Assembly (NCBI GenBank): GCA_963576785.1
Contig: OY756140.1
Span: 1,798,001 to 1,862,000, forward strand
DNA length: 64,000 bases
Reading direction: 5' to 3'
From: Chlorophyllum brunneum
Taxonomy: Eukaryota; Basidiomycota; Agaricomycetes; Agaricales; Agaricaceae
Shown here piece after piece: positions 23,772 to 35,203 of this stretch. The notes below the pieces were generated by a model. It saw only the letters and a list, made by a program, of their open reading frames with translations, was not told the origin of the DNA and ran no database searches. Position numbers and translations under genes: made by a program. The first letter of the stretch is position 1. Each line of letters opens with the position of its first letter.

Positions 23772-23780
23772 ATCTGATAA
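23772..23780 (+). promoter_or_regulatory. ATCTGATAA, candidate iron-GATA factor site
   Basis: Exact match to ATCWGATAA, the site known for SreA-type iron-responsive GATA repressors in Aspergillus, 70 bp upstream of the HapX ATG. In that system SreA represses hapX under iron sufficiency. Whether this fungus's GATA factor uses it is inference. Confidence 0.55.
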
Positions 23781-23789
23781 GACAACAAT

Positions 23790-23794
23790 CCAAT
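23790..23794 (+). promoter_or_regulatory. CCAAT box
   Basis: CCAAT lies 10 bp after the GATA site, 56 bp upstream of the ATG. It is the core recognised by the CCAAT-binding complex, the partner of HapX, so autoregulation is possible. A five-base motif is weak evidence alone. Confidence 0.35.
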
Positions 23795-23849
23795 AAAAGA
23801 CCAGGACTCTCCTTCCACCCCATCCTCCTCCCTCCCATATTCTCTCTCC

Positions 23850-25599
23850 ATGTCTGCTGCTTCCCCAGCAGTCCAATCTACCCCCGGCTCTGCTCTCTGG
23901 GCAACAGGTACCTCCAACTCTAGCCCCCCACCATCTGTGCTCACCTCTAGAAAGCATCCAAAGAATGGGTCATACAACCAAAGCCAAAGCCGGGCCGTAA
24001 GCCCAAGAAGGACTCCGCCCCCGCAGCCAAAGAAGAGGAAGAGGTATACTGTCTTTCCTTCCTCCCCCACCCCACATTTTGACATGGCATCCAGAGTGAC
24101 GCCAAGGGCCGCCGAGTCCAGAATAGGTGGGTCCCTAATTTTAACATGAAGCTGCTTCTCAATATTTCACCGTTAGAGCCGCTCAGCGCGCCTTCCGTGA
24201 ACGTAAGCAGTCCCAACTCGCGGAACTGCAGGCGCGTATACAACAATACGAGCAGGGGGAGATCGAACGCAACGTTGCATTGCAGAATATCGCCAAACGC
24301 CTGAAGGAAGAGAATGATGCTCTGCGACGGGACAATTCCCTATTGAAAGAGAAGATATCTAAACTCGAGAGGGATCAACAAGTAGCACAGGAGAGAAAGC
24401 GCTGGAGGGACACCTCTCCGGGTAGCGCCACATCTCCTAGAGGCCCAGCACGCAAGAAATCGCGCGTTAGCCCTGAAATGCTTGAAAAGCCTATGTCTGT
24501 TTCCTATATGCCGTCGCCCCCTCCTATGGTCAATTCCCCCGATTCCACGGGGTCATCCGACACCAGATTCTCACCCATTTACGAATTACAGCCATCCGAA
24601 ACAACACATCCTATCGTGACCGGTATCGACCTCCATAATACCACCAAACCTATATCGCTCAACTCTAATCCCTTTTCTCCAACCTTTGATTGTGGGTTCT
24701 GCAGCGACGACACACCTTGTGTCTGCAGAGAACTTGCGGCGCAGCAGGTTGCTGGACGTTCAGCCATCACCACTTTCAAATCCGAGGAATTCACACCGAC
24801 AGTAGCAATTTCCAACCGTGTCGTTCGTCTGGAGCCAGCCCCACAACCTCTTCAATCAACCAGACCTTCCATCCTAGATAACCTCCCTGCTTACCAACCT
24901 CCTGTCCCTCTGCGTCGCCGCTCAACTCCTGGTATGGTCAATTCAATTTTTCCGGTTCAAGTCATGCCAGAAACCCGACCTGTTGATATCTCTGCTCTTC
25001 CGACGTGTTCTGGAGACCCGTCGAATTGTCTCGCTTGCGCAGATGATGCCTTTGGTAAGGCGTTCTGTTCTGCCATCGGGGAGACGGTCGCAACTCGTCC
25101 TCCCTGCGTTGAATACCCTGGACGTGACCCGTCGTCTTCCCGCGGTTGCTGTAGCAATCAAAGTAACTGTGAACATTGCTCCTCCGCTCCAACCGTGAAT
25201 AACTCTTATGATGCCCCAGAAACTATACCCACAAACGATGCATGGCGGCAGATCAAGGCACACCCTAACGCCTCGTTTGCCGATCTTTCTTTACTCGCCA
25301 GTGTGGTAGCGAGCCGTTCGAAATGCACGGGACCCCGGGTGCTACTTTCCCCCGGTCCCAAATCGAAGACCATTCCCCCGCCACCCTCCGCCCCACCCGC
25401 TGACAACGAAACTATTGTATTAACAGACCCTCATGCTCAGTATAGAGAAAAAGAGAAGGCCCAGCTTCAGGGTAGTGCTTCTCCACCTCGCCTGGCACCT
25501 CAGGATGTACTGGTTCGGTGTGGGCAACACCGTATCCGGGAGGTTCCCACTTCGGCAGTGCACGATGCACTACGACTGCTTGACGCTAAATTCTCATAG
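23850..25599 (+). CDS. HAPX: HapX-type bZIP iron regulator
   Basis: A nuclear regulator of iron homeostasis that works with the CCAAT-binding complex. Exons: 23850-23907, 23955-24043, 24095-24126, 24177-25599; 533 aa. Splicing intron 1 (donor 23908, acceptor ending 23954) creates SKEWVIQPKPKPGRKP at residues 21-36, the Hap4-like CCAAT-complex-binding motif that separates HapX from Yap1. The basic region GRRVQNRAAQRAFRERK (54-70) is followed by a leucine zipper to about 120. Cysteine-rich iron-sensing regions follow: CGFCSDDTPCVC (about 232), CSGDPSNCLAC...FC (about 337) and GCCSNQSNCEHC (about 384). The next block, TNDAWRQIKAHPNASFADLS, is typical of HapX. See the promoter entries for likely control. 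Confidence 0.9.
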
Positions 25600-25717
25600 C
25601 TAGTACCGTATGATCTATCAGTTGTGTTTTGAGCTTATTATTTATATCTATCCCCCAGTGTAGTATATTGTTACATTCATGATTATACAACTATTACCTA
25701 TCACTAGACGTATTTCC

Positions 25718-28207
25718 TCACACTTTCCGGCTCGTGTGCAGCGATTTCTTGGCGAACCGTCTGACCTCTGGAGAATTCGAAATTAAATCATCTTGTAAGC
25801 GTGAGGCACGCTTATATGCTAAAACGACCCGAGTCAGTTGCCGGTGAAGTAGAACACGTTTGTTCAAACTCAAGTTCCGTCTTGACGTGACGAGGGCGGT
25901 GTCGAGTCGGCAAAACCTCTTGAGAAGCTCCAGCAGAGGTAGTCCGTGGTGATCTCGAGGGAATGGCTCAATGTAAGGCCACAGTGTAGTAAGCAATTTC
26001 CTGGCAGAGTCGAGCTGTCGGGCGAGGATGAATGCATTGCACAGAGCGTAGATGGCTCGAACGTCAGGCCGAATCCCACTCGAAACCATGGCTCGGAAAA
26101 GCTCCGCCGCCGCCTTCGGCTGATTCTGATGTGCATATCCGTTGAGAAGTATGGTGTACATGATAAGATTGGGCTTTATGTTATACTCCTGGGCTGAACG
26201 CATGATCTTCAGGGCTGTATCTGTCTCGCTCCGCTGCGCGAAGCCTTCCATTAAAGCAGAAATGTGATAAATAGATGGTGTGATCCCCCGCGAAAGTATA
26301 TTGCTGTAGGTGTCAACTGCAGAATCCGTGTCCCCCCTGAGGACTCCGTCGTATCTGATTCGCAGGGCCAACATCGAGGAGTCGCTTCTGATCTCTCGCG
26401 AATCCAATGATCGAATAAGGGAGCGTGCCAAGTTTGGCCGTGCTAAGGACCACTCCATCTGCAATCCCGCAGTTGAGCCATTCAAGCCCAGGTCAGAATC
26501 TCCCGAGCGGTTCGTTTTGTGGGCTCCTGTTGTTCCCGGCCTTAGGAGATGGGACCGGTGTTTTTCGTTCTGCAGGACACGGTTAAGAAGGGGATAAAGG
26601 TGACGAGGTGAGGGGCGATAAACAGGGGACAGTTGCCGTAGTACACGCAGTATAGTCGCGGGAGTGGCGCGCTTGAAATAAACTAGGTAGTCGATCAGAA
26701 TCTTCAGGGAGCATGAATTGGGCTCGATGTCAACTCGATGCATGAGTTCAAATACCGTGCGGGCGGCGTCTAAACCGTGAACCCTTAATAGGCCACGCAA
26801 TAGAGCATTAAAAACGTCAACATGAGGTTCTATTTGGGACGTCGAAAATGGCCACCTCCAATGAGGCTGGGGATCACTTTGTCCCAGTTGGCGGTAAAGA
26901 TCATCCAGACTGTTTGCCGATAGAAGTTGAGATGTCACAAATACCGCGACACCTGGCCGCCCTAAGGAGAACTGTAGGTCCAAAAACGCAACTAGGGTAG
27001 CTGGTGACAACTTGGTACCCCGCTGCTCCATGAGAGAGAAAATACTTTCTGCGGCAAGGAAATTTGAGCGATTCATACAGAAACGTATTGCAATGAGGAA
27101 TGTATTGGCATCCGGGACGAGAGGAATAGGCAACTTCAGAGTCGGCAACGGTAATTCTGACTCCCCAAAATCACCCAAAGGACTGAGAAGAGTTCGGATG
27201 GGCGTAACCAAATTGCTGTCGAAGAGTGACAACAATTGGTGAAAACCGAGTTCGTCGTTGAAACGAAGATGTGATTCTAGGAGTTGGTTGACCACAAACA
27301 CTCCTTTCGAAGGGGTTAAAGAACCTAAAACCGATATAGCCAGATCCTTGACTAGGGGGTCGAGTCCGAGGTGTTGATAGTTCGTTGCAACAACAATGTG
27401 TGTGGTGGAATTTGGAGGGAAGCCGGCCAGTTCCATGGACACCAGGCACTGCTGTGCTGCGACGAGGTTGCGATTTCGGAGATGTGCGATTAAAATAAGA
27501 TGCCAGGTTCGTCTGGATGGTTTGACATCGGCGTCTTCGTAATCTCGAAGAATGCTCCCGAAGGCCGCAAAATTTTCCAATTCGAAAAGTGCCCGCAGCC
27601 GCCAGTCGAGAAGACGGCACGTGAGGGAGTCGAGGTTCTCTTTGGCGAGACGATAAACCTCTAGTAACACGGAATACCGCTTGTGCCAGGACAAAGTCCA
27701 ACAAACGCCCTCGTAGGTTGGAGCATTGGGGCGGCAGCCATATGCAACTGCCAAGCCTAACAAGCGAACACATGAAGCAGGTTCGCCGGAAGCAGCGAGC
27801 TGTTTCGCGACGCGGCGAACGCTGCTGGGTTTGTGCAGGATTTGGTGGATGGGAGAGAAAGTCACCAACCCAGAATTCAGGCAGTTGAGGGCTGATTCGG
27901 TCGTCTGGCCATGACGGGCAAGGAATTCTGTGAATATGTTGGCCAGTTCTTCGGGAGAAAGTGGTGAATTGGATATCGTAGAGGACGACCTGGGGGGCGA
28001 CACAAGCCGGATTTGCGTAGCCACTCCTACACAGTCCCCGTCTTTCCATGGTGTGTGCCGAACGGCGCTGTATTGGGAACTCGTGGCTGCAACTGTTCTC
28101 CATCGTAACCACACAGACGGGAGATTTCGGGTGAAGAGTTTGCATGCCGGAACCGCAACTGAGTGCTCAAGGTAGTGCCTCGGTGCAACCAACACCCTCC
28201 TGAGCAT
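25718..28207 (-). CDS. PPR-like helical repeat protein, probably mitochondrial
   Basis: An intronless frame. I start it at Met 28207 (MLRRVLVAPRHYLEHS), giving 829 aa with an Arg-rich, acid-poor N terminus like a mitochondrial presequence; the frame is open upstream to 28315. Tandem ~35-residue helical units typical of pentatricopeptide repeats can be read, such as PNLIMYTILLNGYAHQNQP, GIRPDVRAIYALCNAFILA and GITPSIYHISALMEGFAQRS near the C terminus, and PNSTTHIVVATNYQHLGLD in the middle. PPR proteins bind organellar RNA; the target here cannot be read from sequence. It converges on HapX, 118 bp from its stop. Confidence 0.8.
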   Translation of the reverse strand: MLRRVLVAPRHYLEHSVAVPACKLFTRNLPSVWLRWRTVAATSSQYSAVRHTPWKDGDCVGVATQIRLVSPPRSSSTISNSPLSPEELANIFTEFLARHGQTTESALNCLNSGLVTFSPIHQILHKPSSVRRVAKQLAASGEPASCVRLLGLAVAYGCRPNAPTYEGVCWTLSWHKRYSVLLEVYRLAKENLDSLTCRLLDWRLRALFELENFAAFGSILRDYEDADVKPSRRTWHLILIAHLRNRNLVAAQQCLVSMELAGFPPNSTTHIVVATNYQHLGLDPLVKDLAISVLGSLTPSKGVFVVNQLLESHLRFNDELGFHQLLSLFDSNLVTPIRTLLSPLGDFGESELPLPTLKLPIPLVPDANTFLIAIRFCMNRSNFLAAESIFSLMEQRGTKLSPATLVAFLDLQFSLGRPGVAVFVTSQLLSANSLDDLYRQLGQSDPQPHWRWPFSTSQIEPHVDVFNALLRGLLRVHGLDAARTVFELMHRVDIEPNSCSLKILIDYLVYFKRATPATILRVLRQLSPVYRPSPRHLYPLLNRVLQNEKHRSHLLRPGTTGAHKTNRSGDSDLGLNGSTAGLQMEWSLARPNLARSLIRSLDSREIRSDSSMLALRIRYDGVLRGDTDSAVDTYSNILSRGITPSIYHISALMEGFAQRSETDTALKIMRSAQEYNIKPNLIMYTILLNGYAHQNQPKAAAELFRAMVSSGIRPDVRAIYALCNAFILARQLDSARKLLTTLWPYIEPFPRDHHGLPLLELLKRFCRLDTALVTSRRNLSLNKRVLLHRQLTRVVLAYKRASRLQDDLISNSPEVRRFAKKSLHTSRKV

Positions 28208-29375
28208 GAACAGACCGACTGGCGTCCAGGTTGCAAGGATTAATCCTGTGGTGTACTGAGGGACTTTTGAGCGAAAACAGGGATAAGATGAGAAACCAGG
28301 ACATACATGCCCCACAGGTGTAAAATGGGCAGGTTACAGCAAAGAAGATCGCATACGCCTTCCCCTCTGCTAGGATCCAGTGAGTGTTCGTGCTGCAGCC
28401 TTTTTTCCCCGTGTCTTCCGTGACCGAGATATCACGTGGTAGGTGACGTGACCGTGACAAGTACAGCACAGGGTAACTCAGCGCATCAATATTCAAAGGG
28501 GCCACCCTGTCAGAGCTTGGATGGATACACTCTGATAACATTCTTCAGCCTCTCCATTTGTCGCAATACCCAAGAGATCTCAGTCGTTGCGAACAGATAC
28601 CGCGAAGTATTGTTGCATATTCCACTCCTTATACTCTTCCCCAACTATTCGTATCCTCACCGAACATGGCTACATATCGATGCAAATCTGACGAGCAAGT
28701 CATGACAGACTCTTCGGAGAGATTTCATTTATGATGTCGCATAGCGCTCCGTTGACCGTGGACCACACTGTGCTAGTTCTGTGCAGCGTGCAGGCAATGG
28801 AGACCCCGTTGTCGTACTTTGGCGGACAGTGGCTATGTGGTATGAATAGACTTTCCTTTCTGAGTGCTCGGCACATCGGAGGTACAGTGCACTATGCACT
28901 GATTAGTGGCTGTTGTTAGATCGCCTGCCACGTGAGAATACCCGGCTCCGTTCCGAGCGGCATGATGAAGGGTGTTCCCAATCCATCATCATCAACTGCT
29001 ACGACCCGCGCTGACCGCTTTGGATAATCCTGAGCAAGCAGTGCCACAATGCTTCGCCTAGCGTTTCTCCAAGGACATCCCGATATCATTGGTTCTTCCG
29101 GCCCTTTTTTTGCTCCTACCCATGATGGCCTGCTGCCTGTTCATCCCGGCGTCTGTCACTTCCCCTCCTATGCAAATCGGATAGGATCTCAATCATTGCG
29201 CGCTTGTTTCAACGCGACAGACGAGGCTATCCGAAACATGACCAAAAACAACACCATGTGTTGACCATTGTCCGTTCCGTTAGAGGCTTCTCCGTTCCCA
29301 AGCTGAACTGATCTACTCGGTATATAAGCATTCGCAGTTTCTATCCTGATCCATAAAAAAACCTCTGAATTGCCC
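28208..29375. other. Large divergent intergenic region
   Basis: About 1.1 kb between the PPR-like gene and the adenylation-enzyme gene. No frame here has a recognisable protein. A TATATAAG sequence lies at about 29321, some 50 bp upstream of the downstream ATG, and E-box-like CACGTG sequences occur (about 28432, 28928). Confidence 0.45.
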
Positions 29376-31187
29376 ATGGTTACTTCTCACTTATCAGTAC
29401 TCGAAGTGAGCTCTTCAAGGTTTTCTCAACTCCCTGCCTTCCGGACTCCGATCATAAACCCCGAGACCGGTACTGTCGACTCGTGGAGGTCAATATCGTA
29501 CAAAAAATTCCAATGGGACGTTGAGAGATTCGCCAGATTTTGGGGATCGAAACTTCTCAGTGACGGCATTCCACCTCGATCCGTGGTCGGTGTCTGGTAT
29601 GTGTACCTCTATACAGAAGTGCGGAGCCTAGTGCTTATGGGTTCTGAAGGATTGGTGGATTCACATACACCGATGTCCTATACATATACGGTCTTTCGAG
29701 GGCCGGATATATTCCCCAATTGTTTAGCCTTCGTCTTCCCAGCTCTGCCGTCGTTTATGAGCTTCTCGCAAGGGCGAACGCGAAAGCTCTTGTTTACGAC
29801 TCAGCGTTTGCAGCAACGTGCACCGACTGTCCGGTTCCCACTTATCTCGCCATTGGCTCCGACAGTATTCCGGACTCTTCGAGATCTCTGTCACCGGTCC
29901 ATTCCACCACTGGACAAGACGTGGCGTTCATTTTCCACACAAGTGGTTCAACTTCGGGAAGTCCCAAACTCGTGCCTTGTAACTACCACTGGATAAGTGC
30001 TGCTATTGCGAAGTCTCGCCAAATCGGCGCACCAAGGAACACAAATCGCCAAGATGTTACTGTGTGGATGGGCAGCATGTGCCACATTGGGCAGAGTTTC
30101 AGTATGTCGACAACGTATTTTTTCTTATGCTCTCACTTAGTTGAAATCCAGTGCTATTGGGAAGCCTGCAACATGGATCATGTACCATCCAACCTACTAC
30201 AATCTCCTTCTCGTCTGAAGAACTGATGGATATGATCGATCGGTGCGGTCTTAATCGACTGAACCAGTTCGCCGCCTTCTTGGCAAATCACCTCCGAAGG
30301 TCTCGGACTGACAAGAACCTTCTGTCTGAACTTGCTGGCCTTGAGGATGTCTTGTATAGTGGACTTCCTTTACCTCGTGACGAGGAAGAGTGGGCCTACA
30401 AGAACGGGATCAAATTAAGGGTAGGCAGCTGTCCTCGCTTATCGTTGACTGATATCTAATCAATAATGTAACGGCAGAATTTATTCGGTAGTACAGAGTG
30501 TGGTGCAATGCTTCTTTCCATTGGTGGAGAGGGGCGAGATGCACCTCTTCTCAGGCCGCTGGCTGGCATGGTGTACGAATTCCGACCTATCGCACAGCCC
30601 ACAAGCGATGCCAGCCACCAGTCATCGGCACGACTTCTGGAACTGATCATCTCGAAGGCTTCTGGCGACTGCCCTGACCTATCTCTCAGACACGAGGACG
30701 GTGATTTCCACACTGGGGACTTGTTCCAAGAGGTTATTCCTGGCTCGTATGTGTTCCGGGGCCGGGATGATGACTGGATTAAATCTGAAAATAGCCTCCG
30801 GTGCGACACTAAGTGAGACCACTTGTTGTGCAGAGATGAGGGGATGCTGACGCATAACATAGGGCAATTGAGGATAATGCTCGTGCCACGTGCAGCGCTC
30901 TCATCAAAGAGTGCATTGTCGTTGGCACAGGGAGACCATCGCCTGTGATGTTCATCGAACCTGCAGCTGAAATGGATCATGACAAACTGAAGAAAGAAAT
31001 CATCCGCAAAACTCGGCAGTTCCACTCGCGACGATACCTCCATGAGCGCATCACCTCGCCCGAAATGATCGTCGTCGTAGCACCACAAACTCTACCCAGA
31101 ACAGCTACAAAAGGCAACATCCGCCGAAAGGCCGTCGAAGATGCCTTCAAAACCGAGATCGATAGAATCTTCGGCGCCATCGCTTAA
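29376..31187 (+). CDS. Stand-alone AMP-forming adenylation enzyme (acyl-CoA synthetase/NRPS-like A domain)
   Basis: 533 aa in five exons: 29376-29596, 29650-30101, 30152-30420, 30478-30812, 30863-31187. It activates a carboxylate with ATP to an acyl-adenylate. The P-loop signature HTSGSTSGSPKLV (core A3), NLFGSTECG (A5), GDLF (A7) and RGRDDDWIKSE (A8) are present. The C terminus reads LPRTATKGNIRRKAV, where the lysine fits the core A10 catalytic Lys. The wording is closest to the A domain of fungal adenylate-forming reductases, but the protein ends right after the A domain, with no carrier or reductase domain. Substrate unknown. The P450 at the window start is 28 kb away, so no cluster is claimed. 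Confidence 0.85.
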
Positions 31188-31594
31188 AATTATCCCATTG
31201 CTTACTCCGTTCTAACCATATTTTAGATCTATCTTATATCTATTAATTATCTACTTTTCGTATATTCTCGATAATCACCCAGTATTGACATCACACTTGT
31301 AGCTCTACATATTTTTAGCATCATCGTCACGGACTCCAGTGTAGCTTACTTCGACTTTCCATATCATCACGGTGTCAATGTGCACAACACTGTAGTAAAC
31401 CTTGGTTTTCGTGGGGCGAGATAAAATCCAATCACATACACAAATATGGTTACCTCGACAGAGTGCCCCTCTTTCTGGGGGGAGGGTTATCGAGCGATAG
31501 GATTGAATTTCGCTGAAATTCGGTCACCTAGTGTCTCTACCCTGGTGAGAGCCTCGTCTATTAGAGCTCCATCCGTCGGTCAAATTGACTGCAT

Positions 31595-32680
31595 CTACAG
31601 AACAACGATATCATCTTCAGTGACGTGAAGAACGAATTGTGTGACCATGGAGTTGCCGGGTGTGCATACAGTCCCCAGTAGGGAAGTGGTTGTATTCTCA
31701 GACTTGGCATTTGTGCTTCTGTCCTCCATGTTGCCTTTGCCACTTACGGGGATGTTGGATGCAGCGAGAGTAATGTGACACGAGATGGATAATTGGTATT
31801 GCCAGGGTTTACCAGTATCGGAACGAGATGTAGATGTTGACGTATCAAAACGTCTCTGGCTCTCTGTTGCTGAGAATGGACTAAGGTCCCAGCTTGAGAA
31901 TAGGACTAGAGGTCCATGGGACTGTGCGAGAGACTGGATCGATGCGTATACGTGGTTGAGGGGATTTAGAGATCGTAAAGAGGCACGACTGGAATTGCCA
32001 GAACGAATTTGTTCAAGGATGTATCGATCGGGCCAATAGAAAGCGGTGATGGAGTCAATGGCGAGAATACCCAGATCCGCTTCCGGTAGATTGGTAGCTA
32101 GATATGTCGGTAGGTGCTGGATCGTGGCAGCAAGTTGGTGTGAGCTGGAAGGCCGGAGGATGTGCAAAAGATCCAAGGCCTTGGTAGTGATAGCTTCGGC
32201 ACCTGGACGGTTTAGGGGCAGGAGACGCCTGGCCCGCGAACCCAAAAGCTGGGCGAATCTCTGGGCATTGAATTTGTGATCGGTATCCACAAGGATAGCA
32301 GCTTTCCCCCAGCCACCAAGTTTGACCGAAGAATAGGAAAACGGAAGGACACAATTGATGAGCATGTAGTACAGCAGGTGGGATTTTCCGGAGGCAGCTG
32401 AACCTTGCACCTCAACAACGTCACCGCGCTTGCAGGCCTCTGCAGGGTGTGCTTGGTCCAAGTGTTCGTCCAGCGCAGGAATAAGGGTTGGGCCGAGAGG
32501 GAATGCTGGTGGCATCAACGGTTGTTTTTAGAGCTTGGTGGCTGGCTTACTGTCGTGTTGAACGGAAGTTAGGAGCTGGAGTGGCCGTCAGGAGGAGTTG
32601 GGTATCACAAGAAAATCATTTACCTCTGAGAGAGTGTGAGCTGGAATGTGACGGAAGGTGGGCGAGGGGATGTTGGACAT
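31595..32680 (-). CDS. XRCC2: XRCC2-like RecA/RAD51-family DNA repair protein
   Basis: A RAD51 paralogue for homologous recombination. Exons: 32680-32624, 32575-32551, 32505-31595; 330 aa. The two small 5' exons are inferred from phase and give the leader MSNIPSPTFRHIPAHTLSE, then LLTSVQHDTFPLGPTLIPAL; a start at ATG 32515 would skip them. Walker A is GSAASGKS and Walker B is LGILAIDSITAFYW, the latter very like XRCC2 (LLILDSLSAFYW). ILVDTDHKF and ALDLLHILRPSSSHQLAATI also match XRCC2 rather than RAD55/57. The C-terminal ~80 residues are less conserved. It shares a 114-bp divergent promoter with the next gene. Confidence 0.82.
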
Positions 32681-32794
32681 GATGATGGACAACGTGGATG
32701 GAGGTGACAGCATGGCAACGGAAGTGAATGATGATTGGATTTCTGCTCACCACACATCTCCGTTTCTCTCCACATTCGTTAACGACCCTAGCCC

Positions 32795-35203
32795 ATGACC
32801 ACCGTCTCTCCTAAGCCAGCTCCCACCCGAAAACCCCCTTCGACTTCGCCAACACCTACCTCCATCGCCAGAGGTGCAACTGCACGTTCCGCTGTGTCAC
32901 CGCGAGTCACGGGCAACAGACGGTCCACGACCAAGGTAGCTCAGACGCCTCTAAATGAACACGCTCGCGAGGCTCTGGTTGCTTCTCTGAAGCAAGAAAC
33001 TGATCAGAAAGAACAGGTAGACAATCACGAATCTCTATCTCAGCCCTATCTAACTTGACCGCACGCTATCAGCTTCTCGTCCAGTTACAAACCAAGGATC
33101 AGACTATTAGCTCTCTGACGGACGATGTTGAGAACTTGACTTCGGCCTTGCATACCACAGAAACTCGGCTTAATGAGTTGTATACTGAGCAAGCAAGGTC
33201 AGAGACCGAGTTAGCCCAGCGCATTGAAGTTGCGGAAAAGCTCCGAACACAAGTCCGTGAATTGGAGAAGGAAAAGCGAGACCTTCAGAGGAGGTATAAT
33301 GAACAGGTGCGTCCATGCTCATAGCCTTCTCACCCTTCCTTATCCAGACGAATAGACTACGACGTTTGAGGCTGAACGCCAGGCTTTTTACGACAACGAA
33401 CAGCATCTCAAGTCGAGGATCCAGTCTCTCTCTGAGGCTCTCAAGCGAGCAGAAGAGGCTGCCAAGGAGGTCCTTGAGCCAGAGTACGAGGTGGTCAAGG
33501 AACTGGAGACGCAGTCCAAACCGTCTCCGGTCGCCAAGCAGGATATCAACGACCCTGAAAATGAACCCGCCGAGATGACTGCCCTCAAGCTCGAGCTTTC
33601 AACACTCTCGACTTCTTACTCGTCTCTCCAAAGCACACTTCTACTCCTTCAATCCCAGCTTCTGGATCTCAAAAGAGTCAACAATGAACTTCAAGAAGAT
33701 AATGAGAGCTACATGATTCTTCTACGCGAAAAGACCTTAAATGGCCAGTTCGACCCCATGCGACAGGTTGGGACGAATGATTCGACGAGTGACGACGAGG
33801 ATAACGAAAGCGATGACAACGTCGAACAACTCACTGATGTTGTAAGCTTACGCAGCACCGGACGCAGCACTCTTGACCGGGTTGATGAAGAAGCGGAAGG
33901 CACAGAGGCTCACGTAGGCGACGGTGTCAATGTGGAGGATGATCTCGAGAAGCCCCGCTTCTCGCGGCATTCCAGTCGACAAGGACGTAAGCGCACTGGC
34001 TCGACACACGAAGCTCGGGGTGAATCCCTTGCAGATCTTCCCATCACCGGTCCGGGGCTCGATCTTGCCGCTGAGCTCGGTCGGGCAGAGAATAAAGATA
34101 TACTTGAAGGTACTAATATCGATGATCAAGGCATTTACAGTGGCAAGCCGAGACGAAACAAGAAGGGTTCGGATGGCCGCAAGGTTTCTAGTTCCACCGA
34201 CAATAGTCACCTGGAAGCAGGCGTCTCTGCTGAGATGGAGACCATGCGTTCAGAGATCAAATCTCTTAAAGATGCCAACAAGGCACTCTCACTCTATGCT
34301 TCCAAGATCATCGACAGAATCATCGCGCAGGAGGGCTTCGAACACGTGTTGGCTGCAGACTACGATAAGGAAAAGGCTTCGCAAACACCATCAGCACCCA
34401 GCTTTACCGGTTCGGCCACCAAACAATCCCCCGCACCCTCCAAACCACGTCCCCAGTCACTCTTTTCTGGCAAGCCAGCATCCTTGGCTTCTACCCCGAC
34501 TGTAGATTCACGGCTAGCCTCGCCTATTCCCACTGCTTCACCTAGACCACTCGCTCCAAACAGGGCGAATCGCCGGTCTCTATCGTTTGACTGGAAGGCC
34601 TTTTCCATCTTCAACAATACGACAGAGAAGAAACCGGATGCTAACCTTCGGCCCTTGACATTGAAGCCCGGTACCTCAACCCTCTCAAGCGCTCGTAAGC
34701 TGGATACCGAGGAAGACGATGAAGACCGCAGAGAGCGGGAACGCCTTAACGCTACCATGAAGCTTATGGGGATTCAGCCCGCACCTCAATCCCCTGTCAC
34801 GCCAATTGAACGGTCCCAGTCGGACACGCCCGCCACCGCAACTAACAATCGTCGATTCTCGTTATTCGGATTCGGGAGCAAGAACACGGGCACCGATTCC
34901 GATCGGGCATCGGTGCATTCCACGCCCGTGGAGTCTCAAACTGTGAATGATGATGAAAACCCTATCGGCCTCGGAATCAGTGGGTCCGCGAGTTTGACAC
35001 AGGAAGCCTTGGAGCGCGCCGAGGCTGAAAATTCTTTGGCGGCTTTGGACGCCCAAGAGCGCAACTTGAGTGCTGAGTTAGCCAAGGGAGGAGGTGGCGG
35101 ATTTACGGAAATTGCGCCACGACAAGGGAGGAGGAGTAGGAGGAGCGTTGGGGGTAGCGGGAGTACTGTGTGGAGCGCTGGAATGGGTGCTGGAGATGAG
35201 TGA
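32795..35203 (+). CDS. Coiled-coil protein, 767 aa, function unknown
   Basis: Three exons: 32795-33016, 33073-33306, 33356-35203. A Ser/Thr/Pro-rich N terminus is followed by heptad-repeat coiled coil from about residue 55 to 260 (KTQTISSLTDDVENL-like stretches, RTQVRELEKEKRDLQRR, SRIQSLSEALKRAEEA). An acidic low-complexity region follows (DDEDNESDDN). A short conserved-looking helix, ANKALSLYASKIIDRI then IAQEGFEHVLA, sits at about 415-440. The last third is disordered, with many SP/TP sites. Similar fungal proteins are often labelled M-protein-like or myosin-like on composition alone, so I give no function. Confidence 0.75.

Larger units (their letters stand above)
23159..23849. other. Intergenic region upstream of HapX
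   Basis: 691 bp between the eIF3b stop and the HapX ATG, with no convincing gene. The 80 bp next to the ATG hold a perfect ATCTGATAA site, a CCAAT box and a pyrimidine-rich leader running into the start codon. Confidence 0.55.

Noticed and set aside
27171..28145. 324-aa open frame opposite the PPR-like gene
   Set aside because: Composition is Arg/Ser/Pro-rich without domains, and it lies fully antisense to a convincing long gene; it reads as a shadow frame.
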